Below, one piece after another: positions 21,266 through 30,316 of a stretch of 64,000 nucleotides of DNA (positions are counted from its first letter, which is position 1; each line of letters begins with the position of its first letter). The notes under the pieces are model-generated. The model did not search any database, was not told the DNA's origin, and saw only the letters and a list, made by a program, of their open reading frames with translations. Position numbers and translations under genes: made by a program. Source of the stretch: Chromatiales bacterium (GTDB lineage: Bacteria > Pseudomonadota > Gammaproteobacteria > Steroidobacterales > GCA-2729495). The stretch lies in the NCBI GenBank assembly GCA_020351875.1, contig CP070671.1, forward strand, positions 1,346,334 through 1,410,333, written 5' to 3'.

Positions 21266-22617
21266 GGGCTGCGTTCCTCGAGGGGTGGCAAGGCAGCGCC
21301 GCCCGCCATCAAACGTTTGAACCAATAGTGCATGCCCAGCCCCCGGCCCGCCATGAACAGCGTGAAGGCGAGCCACAGCGCCTGGTTACCCAGGTCCGCA
21401 AACAGGTACCACGCCGGCAGAAACAGGCCGATCGTCGAACCCACCATCACTACCATCATCTCCCGGCTGCGGGTGATGCCCACGTAGACACCGTCGTAAA
21501 GGAAACTCCACACGGAAATTAGTGGCGAGACGATGAGCCAGGGCAGGTAGGTGCGCGCCGTGTCACGAACGGCGTCGATGCCGGTCAGCAGGTCGATCAG
21601 GCGGGTGCCGGCAATCAGATAGGCCAGCATAAACGCGGTGGCCAGCCCGACGGACCAGCGCAGCGTGCGCGCGACGGCACGCAACAGGCCGGCACGATCC
21701 CGGGCGCCCGCCGCCCGGCCCACCAGGGCCTCGGCCGCGTGGGCAATGCCGTCCAGTGCGTAGGCCAGCAACATCTGGAAGTTCATCAGCACCGCGTTGG
21801 CGGCCAGTACCGTGTCGCCCAGGCGCGCACCGCGGGCGGTGATGAAGGCGAATACGAACATCAGTGCCATCGTGCGCAGGAACAGGTTGCTGTTCACGTC
21901 CAGCAGGCGCGCGTAACGTCGTGGGTCGCCGAGGCGGACGGTGGACCAGTCGCCGGCGCGCGCCTGCAGTTCGTGGCGAACGAACAGCGATCCCATCGCG
22001 AGGCCGGCCAGCTCCGCGATCAGTGTCGCTGCGGCCACGCCCTCCACACGCCAGCCGAGGCCGACGACGAACCAGAGGTCCAGCACGATGTTCACGGAGT
22101 TGATGGTCAGCACCATCGCCAGCGGACCGCGCGCATTCTGCATGCCGAGCAGCCAGCCGATCAGCACGAAGTTCAGCAGGGAAGCCGGTGCGCTCCATAC
22201 CCGGATCGCAAAATACAGGCGCGCCTGCTCCGCCACCTCCGGCCCGGGTGCGAGCAACTGCAGCGCGATGTCGATGATGGGGGCCTGCAGCACCACGATC
22301 AGGCCCGCGAGCAGGAGCGCGGCCAGCGCCGGCTGGCCAAGCGACTCGCGCACGCCGTCGTCGGACCCGGCGCCGAAGGCCTGCGCGGTCAGGCCGGTGG
22401 TGCCCATGCGCAGGAAGTTCAGGCCCATGAACAGGAAGGTGAAGATCGTGGCGCCAACGGCCACCGCGCCGAGATACCAGGCCTGCTCGAGATGACCCAC
22501 CACGGCCGTGTCCACCATGCCCAGCAGCGGCGTGGTGACGGCCGACAGGATCATCGGTCCGGCGATACGCCAGATCGCGCGGTTGCTGTACGGGTCGGGG
22601 ACGTCGGTGTCAGACAC
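21262..22617 (-). CDS. MATE-family efflux transporter, DinF-like
   Basis: A 451-residue transporter with 12 predicted membrane helices in two six-helix halves. AGPMILSAVTTPLLGMVDTA at the N terminus and GLNFLRMGTTGLTAQAFG match the DinF branch of MATE exporters. These use H+ or Na+ gradients to export cationic compounds, but the substrate here is unknown. It sits upstream of the NUDIX gene, with which it overlaps by four bases. Confidence 0.92.
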   Translation of the reverse strand: MSDTDVPDPYSNRAIWRIAGPMILSAVTTPLLGMVDTAVVGHLEQAWYLGAVAVGATIFTFLFMGLNFLRMGTTGLTAQAFGAGSDDGVRESLGQPALAALLLAGLIVVLQAPIIDIALQLLAPGPEVAEQARLYFAIRVWSAPASLLNFVLIGWLLGMQNARGPLAMVLTINSVNIVLDLWFVVGLGWRVEGVAAATLIAELAGLAMGSLFVRHELQARAGDWSTVRLGDPRRYARLLDVNSNLFLRTMALMFVFAFITARGARLGDTVLAANAVLMNFQMLLAYALDGIAHAAEALVGRAAGARDRAGLLRAVARTLRWSVGLATAFMLAYLIAGTRLIDLLTGIDAVRDTARTYLPWLIVSPLISVWSFLYDGVYVGITRSREMMVVMVGSTIGLFLPAWYLFADLGNQALWLAFTLFMAGRGLGMHYWFKRLMAGGAALPPLEERSP

Positions 22618-22629
22618 CGGTGGCTTGAT

Positions 22630-23097
22630 TCAGTAGCGGATGCCAAGCCGGCGATAGAGGCTGGCCAGCACCCACAAAGGACCGATCATCAGGAACTGCA
22701 GGTCACGAAAGAATGCTGGCCGGCGGCCCTCGACCATGTGGCCATAGAACTGGCCCGCCCAGGCGAGCACGAACACGATGCCGGACGTCAGCCACAGGGG
22801 CCAGGTGAGCTGGTCAGCCCAGTTCACGATGACGACGGTGATCAGCACCATCGGCAGCATGCCCAGTGCCAGCGGTACGGACATGATCAGGTAGTACACG
22901 ACGCTCGCCAGCAGGAAGGCCGTGGCCCAGTTCAGCGCGGGTGAAATTCGGGTGAATTCCTCCGGCACCGGGATACACCACATCAGGCCGATCAGGCTGA
23001 CCACGATCAGGGGTACGCAGATTTTGTGCGCGCGCTGGTTCACCGGATGCTGGTGATCCTTCGCGTACTCGTCTAACCAGATATGGACGTGAGGCAT
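22630..23097 (-). CDS. Mpo1/DUF962-like membrane protein
   Basis: A 155-residue four-helix protein. HIWLDEYAKDHQHPVNQRAH near the N terminus and GHMVEGRRPAFFRDLQFL near residue 120 carry the conserved histidines of the Mpo1 family. The yeast member is an iron-dependent 2-hydroxy fatty acid dioxygenase of the ER; bacterial members are unstudied, so the activity is inferred. The gene ends 12 bases before the MATE gene starts. Confidence 0.88.
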   Translation of the reverse strand: MPHVHIWLDEYAKDHQHPVNQRAHKICVPLIVVSLIGLMWCIPVPEEFTRISPALNWATAFLLASVVYYLIMSVPLALGMLPMVLITVVIVNWADQLTWPLWLTSGIVFVLAWAGQFYGHMVEGRRPAFFRDLQFLMIGPLWVLASLYRRLGIRY

Positions 23098-23220
23098 GGC
23101 TATTCCCTTGACTCACGGTACCTACGCGGGCGCTGCGGCGTCAACTAAGTGTGCGGTTATACGTTTTATTAGGTTAAGACACCTGTTATAAGGCCCCGGG
23201 ACATCAAGGAGGATTGCCCG

Positions 23221-23895
23221 ATGACTGGCTATTTCAAAGAGTGCACGGCTGCTGCCGTCGCCATCGTTTTGCTCGTGCCTGCCTGCACCACGCTCGACCC
23301 CTACACCCGCGAAGAGAAGACCAGCAACGCGGCCAAGGGCGCTGCCATCGGGGCCGCATCCGGCGCGGTCATCGGCCTGATTTCCGGGGACGACTCGTCG
23401 GAGCGCAAGAAGCGCGCGCTGATTGGCGCCGGCCTCGGCGCACTGGCCGGCGGCGCCGTGGGCGCCTACATGGACCAGCAGGAACTCGAACTGCGGCAGG
23501 AACTCGAAGCCACCGGTGTCAGCGTGACGCGCATCGGCGACAACATCACGCTCAATATGCCCGGCAACGTCACCTTCGCGGTGGACAGCGCGGATATCAA
23601 TGCGTCGTTCTATCCGGTGCTCCGCTCCGTCGCACTGGTGCTCAACAGATACAGCAAGACTTTCATCGAGGTGGCCGGGCACACGGACAACACCGGCACC
23701 GAGGCTTACAACCAGGCGCTGTCGGAACGCCGCGCCGAGAGCGTGGTAGCGTACATCACGACCTTTGAAGTGCGTTTCGACCGATTCATCATGGTGGGTG
23801 CCGGCGAGTTACGACCCATTGCGACCAACGACACGCCGGAGGGGCGCCAGCAGAACCGGCGCGTGGAGATCACGATTGTCCCGGTGACGGCCTGA
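23221..23895 (+). CDS. OmpA-family lipoprotein with glycine zipper
   Basis: A 224-residue envelope protein. A signal peptide ends in the lipobox LVPAC. A glycine-zipper segment (GAAIGAASGAVIGL, GAGLGALAGGAVGAYM) spans about residues 38-85. A C-terminal OmpA peptidoglycan-binding domain (about 110-220) has VAGHTDNTGTEAYNQALSERR and NRRVEI. It is similar to YiaD. AAGGAGGA lies about 10 bases before the ATG. It likely tethers the outer membrane to peptidoglycan. Confidence 0.93.
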   Translation: MTGYFKECTAAAVAIVLLVPACTTLDPYTREEKTSNAAKGAAIGAASGAVIGLISGDDSSERKKRALIGAGLGALAGGAVGAYMDQQELELRQELEATGVSVTRIGDNITLNMPGNVTFAVDSADINASFYPVLRSVALVLNRYSKTFIEVAGHTDNTGTEAYNQALSERRAESVVAYITTFEVRFDRFIMVGAGELRPIATNDTPEGRQQNRRVEITIVPVTA

Positions 23896-23977
23896 CGGCA
23901 CGCAGGCGCGGGTCAGCGCAGACAACGCGGCAGCACGGGTAGTCGGGGCGGCGGCAACCGGCTCTGTGCGGCTGGAC

Positions 23978-24841
23978 TCAGGCGGCCAAGCACGCGCGCA
24001 GCTTGCGCATGGCCTGGTTTTCGAGCTGGCGAATGCGCTCTGCAGACACACCGTAGCGGTCAGCCAGCACCTGCAGCGTGGTCTTGTCTTCGGCGAGCCA
24101 GCGCGACGCGAGAATGTCGCGACTGCGGTCGTCGAGTTCCGTCAGCGCTTCGGCGAGTTGCGCGTTGTGATGGTTCTGCCAGTCGTAGTCTTCGACCGTG
24201 ACCGCGGGATCGGCATCGTCGCTTTCCAGGTAATGCGCGGGCGAGAAGGCCTCTTCATCATCGGCACCCGGCGCCGGATCGAAGGCCACATCGTAGCCGG
24301 ACAGCCGCTGTTCCATGGCCGTGACTTCCTGCGGCGTCACGCCCAGGTCCCTGGCCACCGCTTCCGTCTCGCTGGCGCTCAGCCAGCCCAGGTGTTTCTT
24401 GGCCTTGCGCAAATTGAAAAAGAGTTTGCGCTGGGCCTTGGTGGTGGCGATTTTCACCAGGCGCCAGTTGCGCAGCACGTATTCGTGAATTTCGGCGCGA
24501 ATCCAGTGCACCGCGAACGACACCAGGCGCACGCCCACGTCCGGGTCGAAGCGCTTCACCGCTTTCATCAGCCCGATGTTGCCTTCCTGGATCAGGTCAC
24601 CCAGCGGCAGGCCGTAGCCGAGGTAACCGCGGGCAATGTGCACGACAAAGCGCAGCTGCGACATCACCAGTTCACGAGCCGCATCCAGGTCTTCGTCATC
24701 ACGAAAACGGCGCGCCAGTGCCTGCTCTTCTTCGGCGCTCAGCATCGGCACCGAGTTGGCTGCCTGGATATAGGTCTCCAGGCTGCCGACGGGTCCGGCA
24801 AGTATCAGGTCGCGATTCAGCGGGGCTACGGCAGTCGTCAT
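23978..24841 (-). CDS. rpoH: RNA polymerase heat-shock sigma factor (sigma32)
   Basis: A 287-residue sigma70-family factor of the RpoH group that directs heat-shock transcription. Region 2 has [20 protein letters not shown], and the RpoH box [13 protein letters not shown] follows. Region 4 ends with a helix-turn-helix ([16 protein letters not shown]). The ATG at 24841 is chosen because AAGGAGGA (24851-24858) sits 9 bases upstream; a GTG at 24850 touches that site. A perfect CIRCE palindrome lies upstream, and ftsX precedes it as in E. coli. Confidence 0.97.
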   Translation of the reverse strand: MTTAVAPLNRDLILAGPVGSLETYIQAANSVPMLSAEEEQALARRFRDDEDLDAARELVMSQLRFVVHIARGYLGYGLPLGDLIQEGNIGLMKAVKRFDPDVGVRLVSFAVHWIRAEIHEYVLRNWRLVKIATTKAQRKLFFNLRKAKKHLGWLSASETEAVARDLGVTPQEVTAMEQRLSGYDVAFDPAPGADDEEAFSPAHYLESDDADPAVTVEDYDWQNHHNAQLAEALTELDDRSRDILASRWLAEDKTTLQVLADRYGVSAERIRQLENQAMRKLRACLAA

Positions 24842-24869
24842 CGGGCGCACTCCTCCTTGGGACGCAATT

Positions 24870-24896
24870 TTAGCACTCGGGCATTTAGAGTGCTAA
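24870..24896. promoter_or_regulatory. CIRCE operator (HrcA site) upstream of rpoH
   Basis: TTAGCACTC, nine bases, GAGTGCTAA: an exact match to the CIRCE consensus bound by the HrcA repressor. It lies 28 bases before the rpoH start, in the likely promoter/leader. hrcA is not in this window. Confidence 0.92.
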
Positions 24897-24950
24897 ACGG
24901 CGCCTGAGTTCCGGACCGGAAACGAGAAAAAATATAATAAAAACAAACAG

Positions 24951-25865
24951 TTAAACTTTTGGCTGGATGGCTGCCAAGTGCCTGGCCACGGCCACCCAGG
25001 CGCCCGCCAGGCCGGCCAGCAGGCCGCCGCCCACCACGGCCAGGCTACTGGTGCCGTCCAGGCCCACCAGGCGGAAACTGCCGCCATACAGCATGCTCAG
25101 GCGGGCCACCGGCCCGCCCAGCAACGCGAGCCCGCCCGCCACCACGGCCAGCGCGAACAGGCCGCCCACCAGGCCATACCAGAATCCCGCGTACAGGAAC
25201 GGTCGGCGCACGAAGGCGTCCGTCGCGCCGAGCAGTTTCGCCACCTCGATTTCCGCGCGCTGGTTTTCGATGTCGAGCCGGATCGTGTTGCCGACAATCA
25301 CCACCACCGCACCCACCAGCAAGCCCGCCGCGAGCCAGATGCCGCGTCGGGTGAGGTCGAGCAGCGCGTTCAGTCGCGCGACCCAGTCGGTATCGAGTCG
25401 CACCTGGTCCACGATGTCGCGCTTGCCGAGCTCGGCGGCCAGGCGTTCCAGGTTGGCCGCCGGCACCTCGGCCTTCGGTCGCACCACCAGCGTGTGCGGC
25501 AGCGGGTTTTTTTCCAGACCATCCAGAACGCCGGCAAAGCCACCCGAGTCGCGCAGTTCTTTAAGGGCCGCATCGGCCGTGACGAGTTCCACCGACTGGA
25601 TGTCGACGACGTTTTCCAGTTCGTTGACCAGGGCCTGCGCGTTCGCCAGCTCGGCACCCGGCTGCAGGTACACGGAGAAGTCGCGCACGCTTTCCCAGCC
25701 ACCCGCCAGGGCTTCGCCGTTGCGCACCAGGATGTTGAGTCCCGCCGGCAGCGCCAGCGACACGCCGATCACCGCGACGGTCAGCAGCGTACCGCCCGGG
25801 TGGGCGACGAGCCGGCCGACGGATGCTACGCAGTTCTGCGCGTGCCGGGTGAGCCACTGCCGCAT
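24951..25865 (-). CDS. ftsX: Cell division protein FtsX
   Basis: A 304-residue inner-membrane permease-like protein that links FtsE ATPase cycles to periplasmic amidase activation. It has one N-terminal helix (about 25-45), an extracellular domain (about 50-165) and three C-terminal helices. VRDFSVYLQPG and IVGNTIRLDIENQRAEIEVA are typical. It lies three bases after ftsE in the conserved ftsY-ftsE-ftsX-rpoH order. Confidence 0.96.
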   Translation of the reverse strand: MRQWLTRHAQNCVASVGRLVAHPGGTLLTVAVIGVSLALPAGLNILVRNGEALAGGWESVRDFSVYLQPGAELANAQALVNELENVVDIQSVELVTADAALKELRDSGGFAGVLDGLEKNPLPHTLVVRPKAEVPAANLERLAAELGKRDIVDQVRLDTDWVARLNALLDLTRRGIWLAAGLLVGAVVVIVGNTIRLDIENQRAEIEVAKLLGATDAFVRRPFLYAGFWYGLVGGLFALAVVAGGLALLGGPVARLSMLYGGSFRLVGLDGTSSLAVVGGGLLAGLAGAWVAVARHLAAIQPKV

Positions 25866-25868
25866 GGC

Positions 25869-26531
25869 TTAGCCGCTCCCGCCGCTGACCCGGCCGTCGG
25901 CCAGCACCACGCGGCGGCCGCCCACCAGGTCGAGCAGGGCCAGGTCGTGCGTGGCAATCAGCATGGTCACACCCACCTGGTTCAGCCGCTTGAACACGGT
26001 CATGATCTCCAGCGACAGCGCCGGGTCGAGGTTGCCGGTGGGTTCATCGGCAATCAGCAGGCCGGGCCGGCTCACTACCGCGCGGGCAATGCCCACGCGC
26101 TGCTGCTCGCCGGTGGACAGGGACTCGGGTTTGGCCGACTCGCGCCCGAGCAGGCCTACCTGATCGAGCGCGGCGCGCACACGGCGCGCAATTTCACGCC
26201 GGGGCATGCCGGCAATGATCAGCGGCAGCGACACGTTCTCGAACACCGTGCGCTCGGGCAATAACTTGTGGTCCTGGAAGACCATGCCCAGGCTGCGCCG
26301 ATGTTTCGGGATCGCCCGCGCGGGCAGGCGCCCGATGTTGCGCCCATCCACCAGCACCTGGCCGCGCGTCGGGCGCTCGATCAGCGCAATGAGTTTCAAC
26401 AGCGTGGTCTTGCCGGCGCCTGAATGCCCCGTCAGGAACACCAGTTCGCCCGCCTCGACTTCCAGGTTCACTTCGCTAAGGCCGTCACGCCCGCCCGCGT
26501 AACGCTTGGTCACGTTGTCGAAACGAATCAT
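25869..26531 (-). CDS. ftsE: Cell division ATP-binding protein FtsE
   Basis: A 220-residue ABC ATPase paired with FtsX. Walker A is GHSGAGKTT (about residues 35-43), the signature LSTGEQQRVGIA, Walker B LLIADEPTGNLD, and the switch His is in IATHD. The start at 26531 overlaps the ftsY stop by four bases. The frame stays open far upstream inside ftsY, but the family N terminus (MIRFDNVTKRY) fixes the start. Confidence 0.97.
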   Translation of the reverse strand: MIRFDNVTKRYAGGRDGLSEVNLEVEAGELVFLTGHSGAGKTTLLKLIALIERPTRGQVLVDGRNIGRLPARAIPKHRRSLGMVFQDHKLLPERTVFENVSLPLIIAGMPRREIARRVRAALDQVGLLGRESAKPESLSTGEQQRVGIARAVVSRPGLLIADEPTGNLDPALSLEIMTVFKRLNQVGVTMLIATHDLALLDLVGGRRVVLADGRVSGGSG

Positions 26532-27472
26532 GCCGATTCGATACCGGCTAGGGCCGCGGCAAACGCGTCCGCGTCGAACACGTCCATGTCCTCGGCCTGT
26601 TCGCCCACGCCGATGAAGCGAAACGGCACGTCGAGTTGCGCGGCGAGTGCTACCAGCACGCCGCCCTTCGCGCCCCCATCGAGCTTGGTCATCGTGATGC
26701 CAGTCAGCCCCACCGCGTTGTGAAACTCCACGGCCTGGCTGATCGCGTTCTGCCCCAGGCTCGAATCGAGGACCAGCATCTTCTCGTGCGGTGCGGCCGG
26801 GTCGAGCTTGCCGGCAATGCGCACCACCTTTTCCAGTTCCGCCATCAGCCCGGCCTTGTTCTGCAGCCGCCCGGCCGTGTCGGCGAGCAGCACGTCCGCC
26901 CCGCGCGCCCGGGCCGCTTCGCACGCGTCGTAGATCACGGCGGCCGGATCTGCGCCCGGCTGCTGCGCCACCACCGGCACGTCGTTGCGCTCGCCCCAGG
27001 CCTGCAGCTGTTCAATCGCGGCAGCGCGATAGGTGTCGCCGGCGGCCAGCATCACCGAGTAACCCTGGTCTTTCAGGCGCCTGGCCAGTTTGCCGATGGT
27101 GGTGGTCTTACCCGAACCGTTAACACCCACCACCAGGATCACGTAGGGCCGCGCGCTCGTGTCCACGGTCAGCGGCTGCGCGTGGTCTCGCAGCATGTCG
27201 GCCAGCACGTCGCGCAACAACGCGCGCACCTGGTCGTCGCTGTCGATGGCGGCTTTGCCCAGCTTTTTCCGCATTGCGGCCAGGATCCGGTCGGCGGCAT
27301 CCAGGCCCACGTCGGCCATCAGCAGCTGGGTCTCCAGCTCTTCAGCCAGTTCGTCGTCGAGCTTGCGGCCGGCGAAGCCCAGCGTCAGGCCCAGGCCGCG
27401 ACCGCGGTTCATGCGTTCGCGCAGCCGCTTGAAGAATCCGCCGCGCGGTTTTTGCTCGTCCCGATCGCTCAT
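26528..27472 (-). CDS. ftsY: Signal recognition particle receptor FtsY
   Basis: A 314-residue SRP-receptor GTPase that docks ribosome complexes at the membrane. An N domain (about 10-100) precedes the G domain with GVNGSGKTTTIGKLA (about 117-131), the DTYRAAAIEQL insertion motif, DTAGRLQNK and TKLDGGAKGG. The acidic A domain of E. coli FtsY is nearly absent. The start is either 27472 or an ATG three codons upstream at 27481. Divergent from rsmD. Confidence 0.96.
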   Translation of the reverse strand: MSDRDEQKPRGGFFKRLRERMNRGRGLGLTLGFAGRKLDDELAEELETQLLMADVGLDAADRILAAMRKKLGKAAIDSDDQVRALLRDVLADMLRDHAQPLTVDTSARPYVILVVGVNGSGKTTTIGKLARRLKDQGYSVMLAAGDTYRAAAIEQLQAWGERNDVPVVAQQPGADPAAVIYDACEAARARGADVLLADTAGRLQNKAGLMAELEKVVRIAGKLDPAAPHEKMLVLDSSLGQNAISQAVEFHNAVGLTGITMTKLDGGAKGGVLVALAAQLDVPFRFIGVGEQAEDMDVFDADAFAAALAGIESA

Positions 27473-27551
27473 GGCGCGCATGGTAATGGAAAACACCGGC
27501 CACCTCGTCGTGTCCGTGCGGTGGCGATGGATGTTAGGAGACAATGCCGGC

Positions 27552-28124
27552 ATGGCGGCCAGGAGCAGGCGAACGGCGCGCGCGGGCAGCGTGCGGATCA
27601 TCGGCGGGCGCTGGCGCGGCCGCCGCCTTGCGGTGGCCGATGCCACCAGCACGCGGCCGACGCCGGACCGGGTTCGCGAAACCCTGTTCAACTGGCTCGC
27701 GCCCGTATTGCCGGGTGCGCGCTGTCTGGACCTGTATGCCGGGACCGGCGCGCTGGGTGTCGAGGCCCTGTCGCGTGGCGCCAGCAACGTGGTGTTTGTG
27801 GAACGCAATGCAACCGTCGCGAGGCAGATCGAAACCAGTCTCGATATGCTGGGCGCTGAAGGCGGGCACGTGGTCACGGCCGATGTCGAGGCATTCCTGA
27901 ACGGCACGCCCGTCGCGAGCGACGTGGTCTTCCTGGACCCGCCCTACGGAACCGTGCTGGACAACTTGTGTACACTGCTTGAACAGGGCTGGCTGGCACC
28001 GCGGGCGCGGATCTACCTGGAGTGGAACCGCAAGCAGGCGCCACCGTCGTTGCCACCGAGCTGGCAGCTGTTGCGGGACAAGGCAGCGGGCCAGGTGCAA
28101 TTCGGGTTGGCAGAGCGAGGTTGA
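27552..28124 (+). CDS. rsmD: 16S rRNA (guanine966-N2)-methyltransferase
   Basis: A 190-residue SAM-dependent methyltransferase for 30S assembly. RIIGGRWRGRRL and STRPTPDRVRETLFNWL at the N terminus, the SAM motif DLYAGTGALGVEALSRGA and the catalytic DPPYG are all present. TAGGAG lies 11 bases before the ATG at 27552. It is divergent from ftsY and followed by coaD after four bases. Confidence 0.95.
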   Translation: MAARSRRTARAGSVRIIGGRWRGRRLAVADATSTRPTPDRVRETLFNWLAPVLPGARCLDLYAGTGALGVEALSRGASNVVFVERNATVARQIETSLDMLGAEGGHVVTADVEAFLNGTPVASDVVFLDPPYGTVLDNLCTLLEQGWLAPRARIYLEWNRKQAPPSLPPSWQLLRDKAAGQVQFGLAERG

Positions 28125-28128
28125 CAGC

Positions 28129-28611
28129 ATGCCGACAGGCGCCATGTACCCGGGGACCTTTGACCCGATCACGAACGGGCACCACGAACTGATTCGCCGG
28201 GCTGCGCGCGTTTTCGATCACATCGTGGTCGCGGTGGCCGCCAGCCCGCACAAGAAGACGATGTTCAGTCTCCAGGAACGAACGCGCATGGCCAGCGAAG
28301 TGCTGACCGACATCCCGAACGTTTCTGTGGATTCCTATGAAGGTCTGACCGTGGAGTACGCGCGGGCCAACGACTTGCGCGCCGTGGTGCGTGGTCTGCG
28401 CGCGGTGAGCGACTTCGAGTACGAATTCCAGCTGTCGAGCATGAACCGGTCACTGCGCCCGGACGTCGAGACCGTGTTCCTGTGCCCGGAGGCCGAGTAC
28501 ACCTTTATTTCCTCTACCCTCGTTCGCGAAGTGGCGGCGCTGGGTGGGGACGTGAGTCGTTTTGTGCACCCGGTGGTGCAGGCCACGCTCACCGAGCACT
28601 TCGGTCGCTGA
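28129..28611 (+). CDS. coaD: Phosphopantetheine adenylyltransferase
   Basis: A 160-residue nucleotidyltransferase making dephospho-CoA from 4'-phosphopantetheine and ATP, the fourth step of CoA synthesis. GTFDPITNGHHEL carries the T/HxGH-type site near the N terminus, and ISSTLVREVAALGG is the C-terminal ISSTxVR motif. The start at 28129 follows rsmD by four bases. CoaBC, the preceding CoA enzyme, is encoded at 34218. Confidence 0.97.
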   Translation: MPTGAMYPGTFDPITNGHHELIRRAARVFDHIVVAVAASPHKKTMFSLQERTRMASEVLTDIPNVSVDSYEGLTVEYARANDLRAVVRGLRAVSDFEYEFQLSSMNRSLRPDVETVFLCPEAEYTFISSTLVREVAALGGDVSRFVHPVVQATLTEHFGR

Positions 28612-28615
28612 TCCC

Positions 28616-30310
28616 GTGCGGGCGTTTGCACCGATTCGCCGGGGGCGGTGGTGGCTGGTCGCGACCCTGCTGGTTGCGGTCGGTGTGTTGGCGCGGGAAA
28701 CGCGCGACGCGGCTATTGCGAGCGCGCACCCGATGGCCACCGCTGCGGGTCACGAAATCCTGGCGGCCGGTGGCAACGCCTTCGATGCGGCGGTCGCGGT
28801 TGCCGGTGCGCTGGCGGTGGTGGAGCCGCATTCTTCCGGCCTCGGCGGCGGCGGCTTCTTCCTTCTCTACATAGCTGCCGAAGACCGCTACGTGTTCGTC
28901 GATGCGCGCGAAGTCGCGCCCGCGGCTGCCACACCGTCAACCTACCTGGATGCGGCGGGCAAACCGCGGCGCGGGGCGTCCACCAACGGGCCACTGGCAG
29001 CCGGCATTCCCGGCGAAGCGGCGGGCTTTGCGCACCTGGCAGAGCGCTACGGGCGCCTGCCGCTGGCCACGTCCCTGGCCCCGGCCATTCGCTACGCACA
29101 GCAGGGTTTTCCGGCCTACCGGCGCATGCTGCTGGGTTTGCGTTTCCGGCAGAAAACGGCGGCCCAGTGGCCGGCCTTCGGGGAGGTGTTCTACCCGGAC
29201 GGTGCACCGCCGGAACCGGGCTACGTGATTCGCCAGCCGGATCTCGCGAAAACCCTGCAGCGCCTGGCGGCCGAAGGTGCACCGGGTTACTACACCGGCG
29301 AAACCGCACAATTCCTGGTGGACGGCGTGCAGGCGGCCGGCGGCAACTGGACCCTGGCAGACCTGGCCGGTTACCGGGTGGTGGAACGCGAGCCGCTGTT
29401 TACCGAGTATCGCGGTGTGCGCATCGTGACGGCGCCGCCGCCGGCTTCGGGCGGTATTGCAATTGCCACGATCCTGAACGTGATGTCTGGCTACGATCCG
29501 GCCGCGCTGACCGGTGTAGACCGCAAGCACGTGCTGGTCGAAGCCATGCGCCGCGCCTATCGTGACCGGGCGATTTACCTGGGCGACCCGGATTTCATCG
29601 ACATCCCGGTCGAGCGCCTGGTGCACCCGTTCTATGCGGCCGGACTGCGCGCGTCGATTCGCGTCGACCGCGCCACGCCGTCGGCGAGCCTGCCGGGTTT
29701 GTGGCCGGCCGGCGCGGAGCGGCCGCAGACCACCCATTTTTCCCTGATGGATGCGGCCGGCAATCGCGTGGCGGCGACCATCACGATCAACGGCTGGTAC
29801 GGTTCTGGCTTCATGCCACCCGGCACCGGCGTGATCCTGAACAACGAGATGGACGACTTTGCGACTGCGCCCGGCGTGCCCAACGATTTCCTGTTGCTGG
29901 GGGCCGATGCGAATGCGGTCGGCCCCGGCCGGCGTCCACTGTCGAGCATGACCCCGACCTTCCTGGAGTCCGACCGCGGCATCGCCATACTCGGTACGCC
30001 GGGTGGCAGCCGCATCATCACGATGGTGCTGCGCTCGTCCCTGGCGTGGATGGATGGCGCGACGGCGCAGGAAATGGTGAGCATGAAGCGCTTTCACCAC
30101 CAGTATTATCCGGACCGGATTACCGCCGAGACCGGCGCGTTGACTGACGAAGAGCAGGCGGAACTGGAACGGCGCGGCCACGAGGTATCGGTGTCGCCGC
30201 GCAATTTCGGCAACATGAACGTGGTGACCTGGGAGCGGGCCAGCGGCCGGGTGGAAGCGGCCACCGATCCCCGCGGTGCCGTCGAGGCGGAAAACGTTCG
30301 CGTCTACTGA
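28616..30310 (+). CDS. ggt: Gamma-glutamyltransferase
   Basis: A 564-residue periplasmic N-terminal-nucleophile enzyme that cleaves gamma-glutamyl bonds such as glutathione. A GTG start four bases after coaD gives a signal-anchor helix (WWLVATLLVAVGVLA). ASAHPMATAAGHEIL and SSGLGGGGFFLLY are family blocks. Thr372 of QTTHFSLMD is the expected autoprocessing site and nucleophile. The C-terminal PLSSMTPTF and GTPGGSRII blocks bind the glutamyl group. All catalytic blocks look intact. Confidence 0.95.
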   Translation: MRAFAPIRRGRWWLVATLLVAVGVLARETRDAAIASAHPMATAAGHEILAAGGNAFDAAVAVAGALAVVEPHSSGLGGGGFFLLYIAAEDRYVFVDAREVAPAAATPSTYLDAAGKPRRGASTNGPLAAGIPGEAAGFAHLAERYGRLPLATSLAPAIRYAQQGFPAYRRMLLGLRFRQKTAAQWPAFGEVFYPDGAPPEPGYVIRQPDLAKTLQRLAAEGAPGYYTGETAQFLVDGVQAAGGNWTLADLAGYRVVEREPLFTEYRGVRIVTAPPPASGGIAIATILNVMSGYDPAALTGVDRKHVLVEAMRRAYRDRAIYLGDPDFIDIPVERLVHPFYAAGLRASIRVDRATPSASLPGLWPAGAERPQTTHFSLMDAAGNRVAATITINGWYGSGFMPPGTGVILNNEMDDFATAPGVPNDFLLLGADANAVGPGRRPLSSMTPTFLESDRGIAILGTPGGSRIITMVLRSSLAWMDGATAQEMVSMKRFHHQYYPDRITAETGALTDEEQAELERRGHEVSVSPRNFGNMNVVTWERASGRVEAATDPRGAVEAENVRVY

Positions 30311-30316
30311 CCCGCG

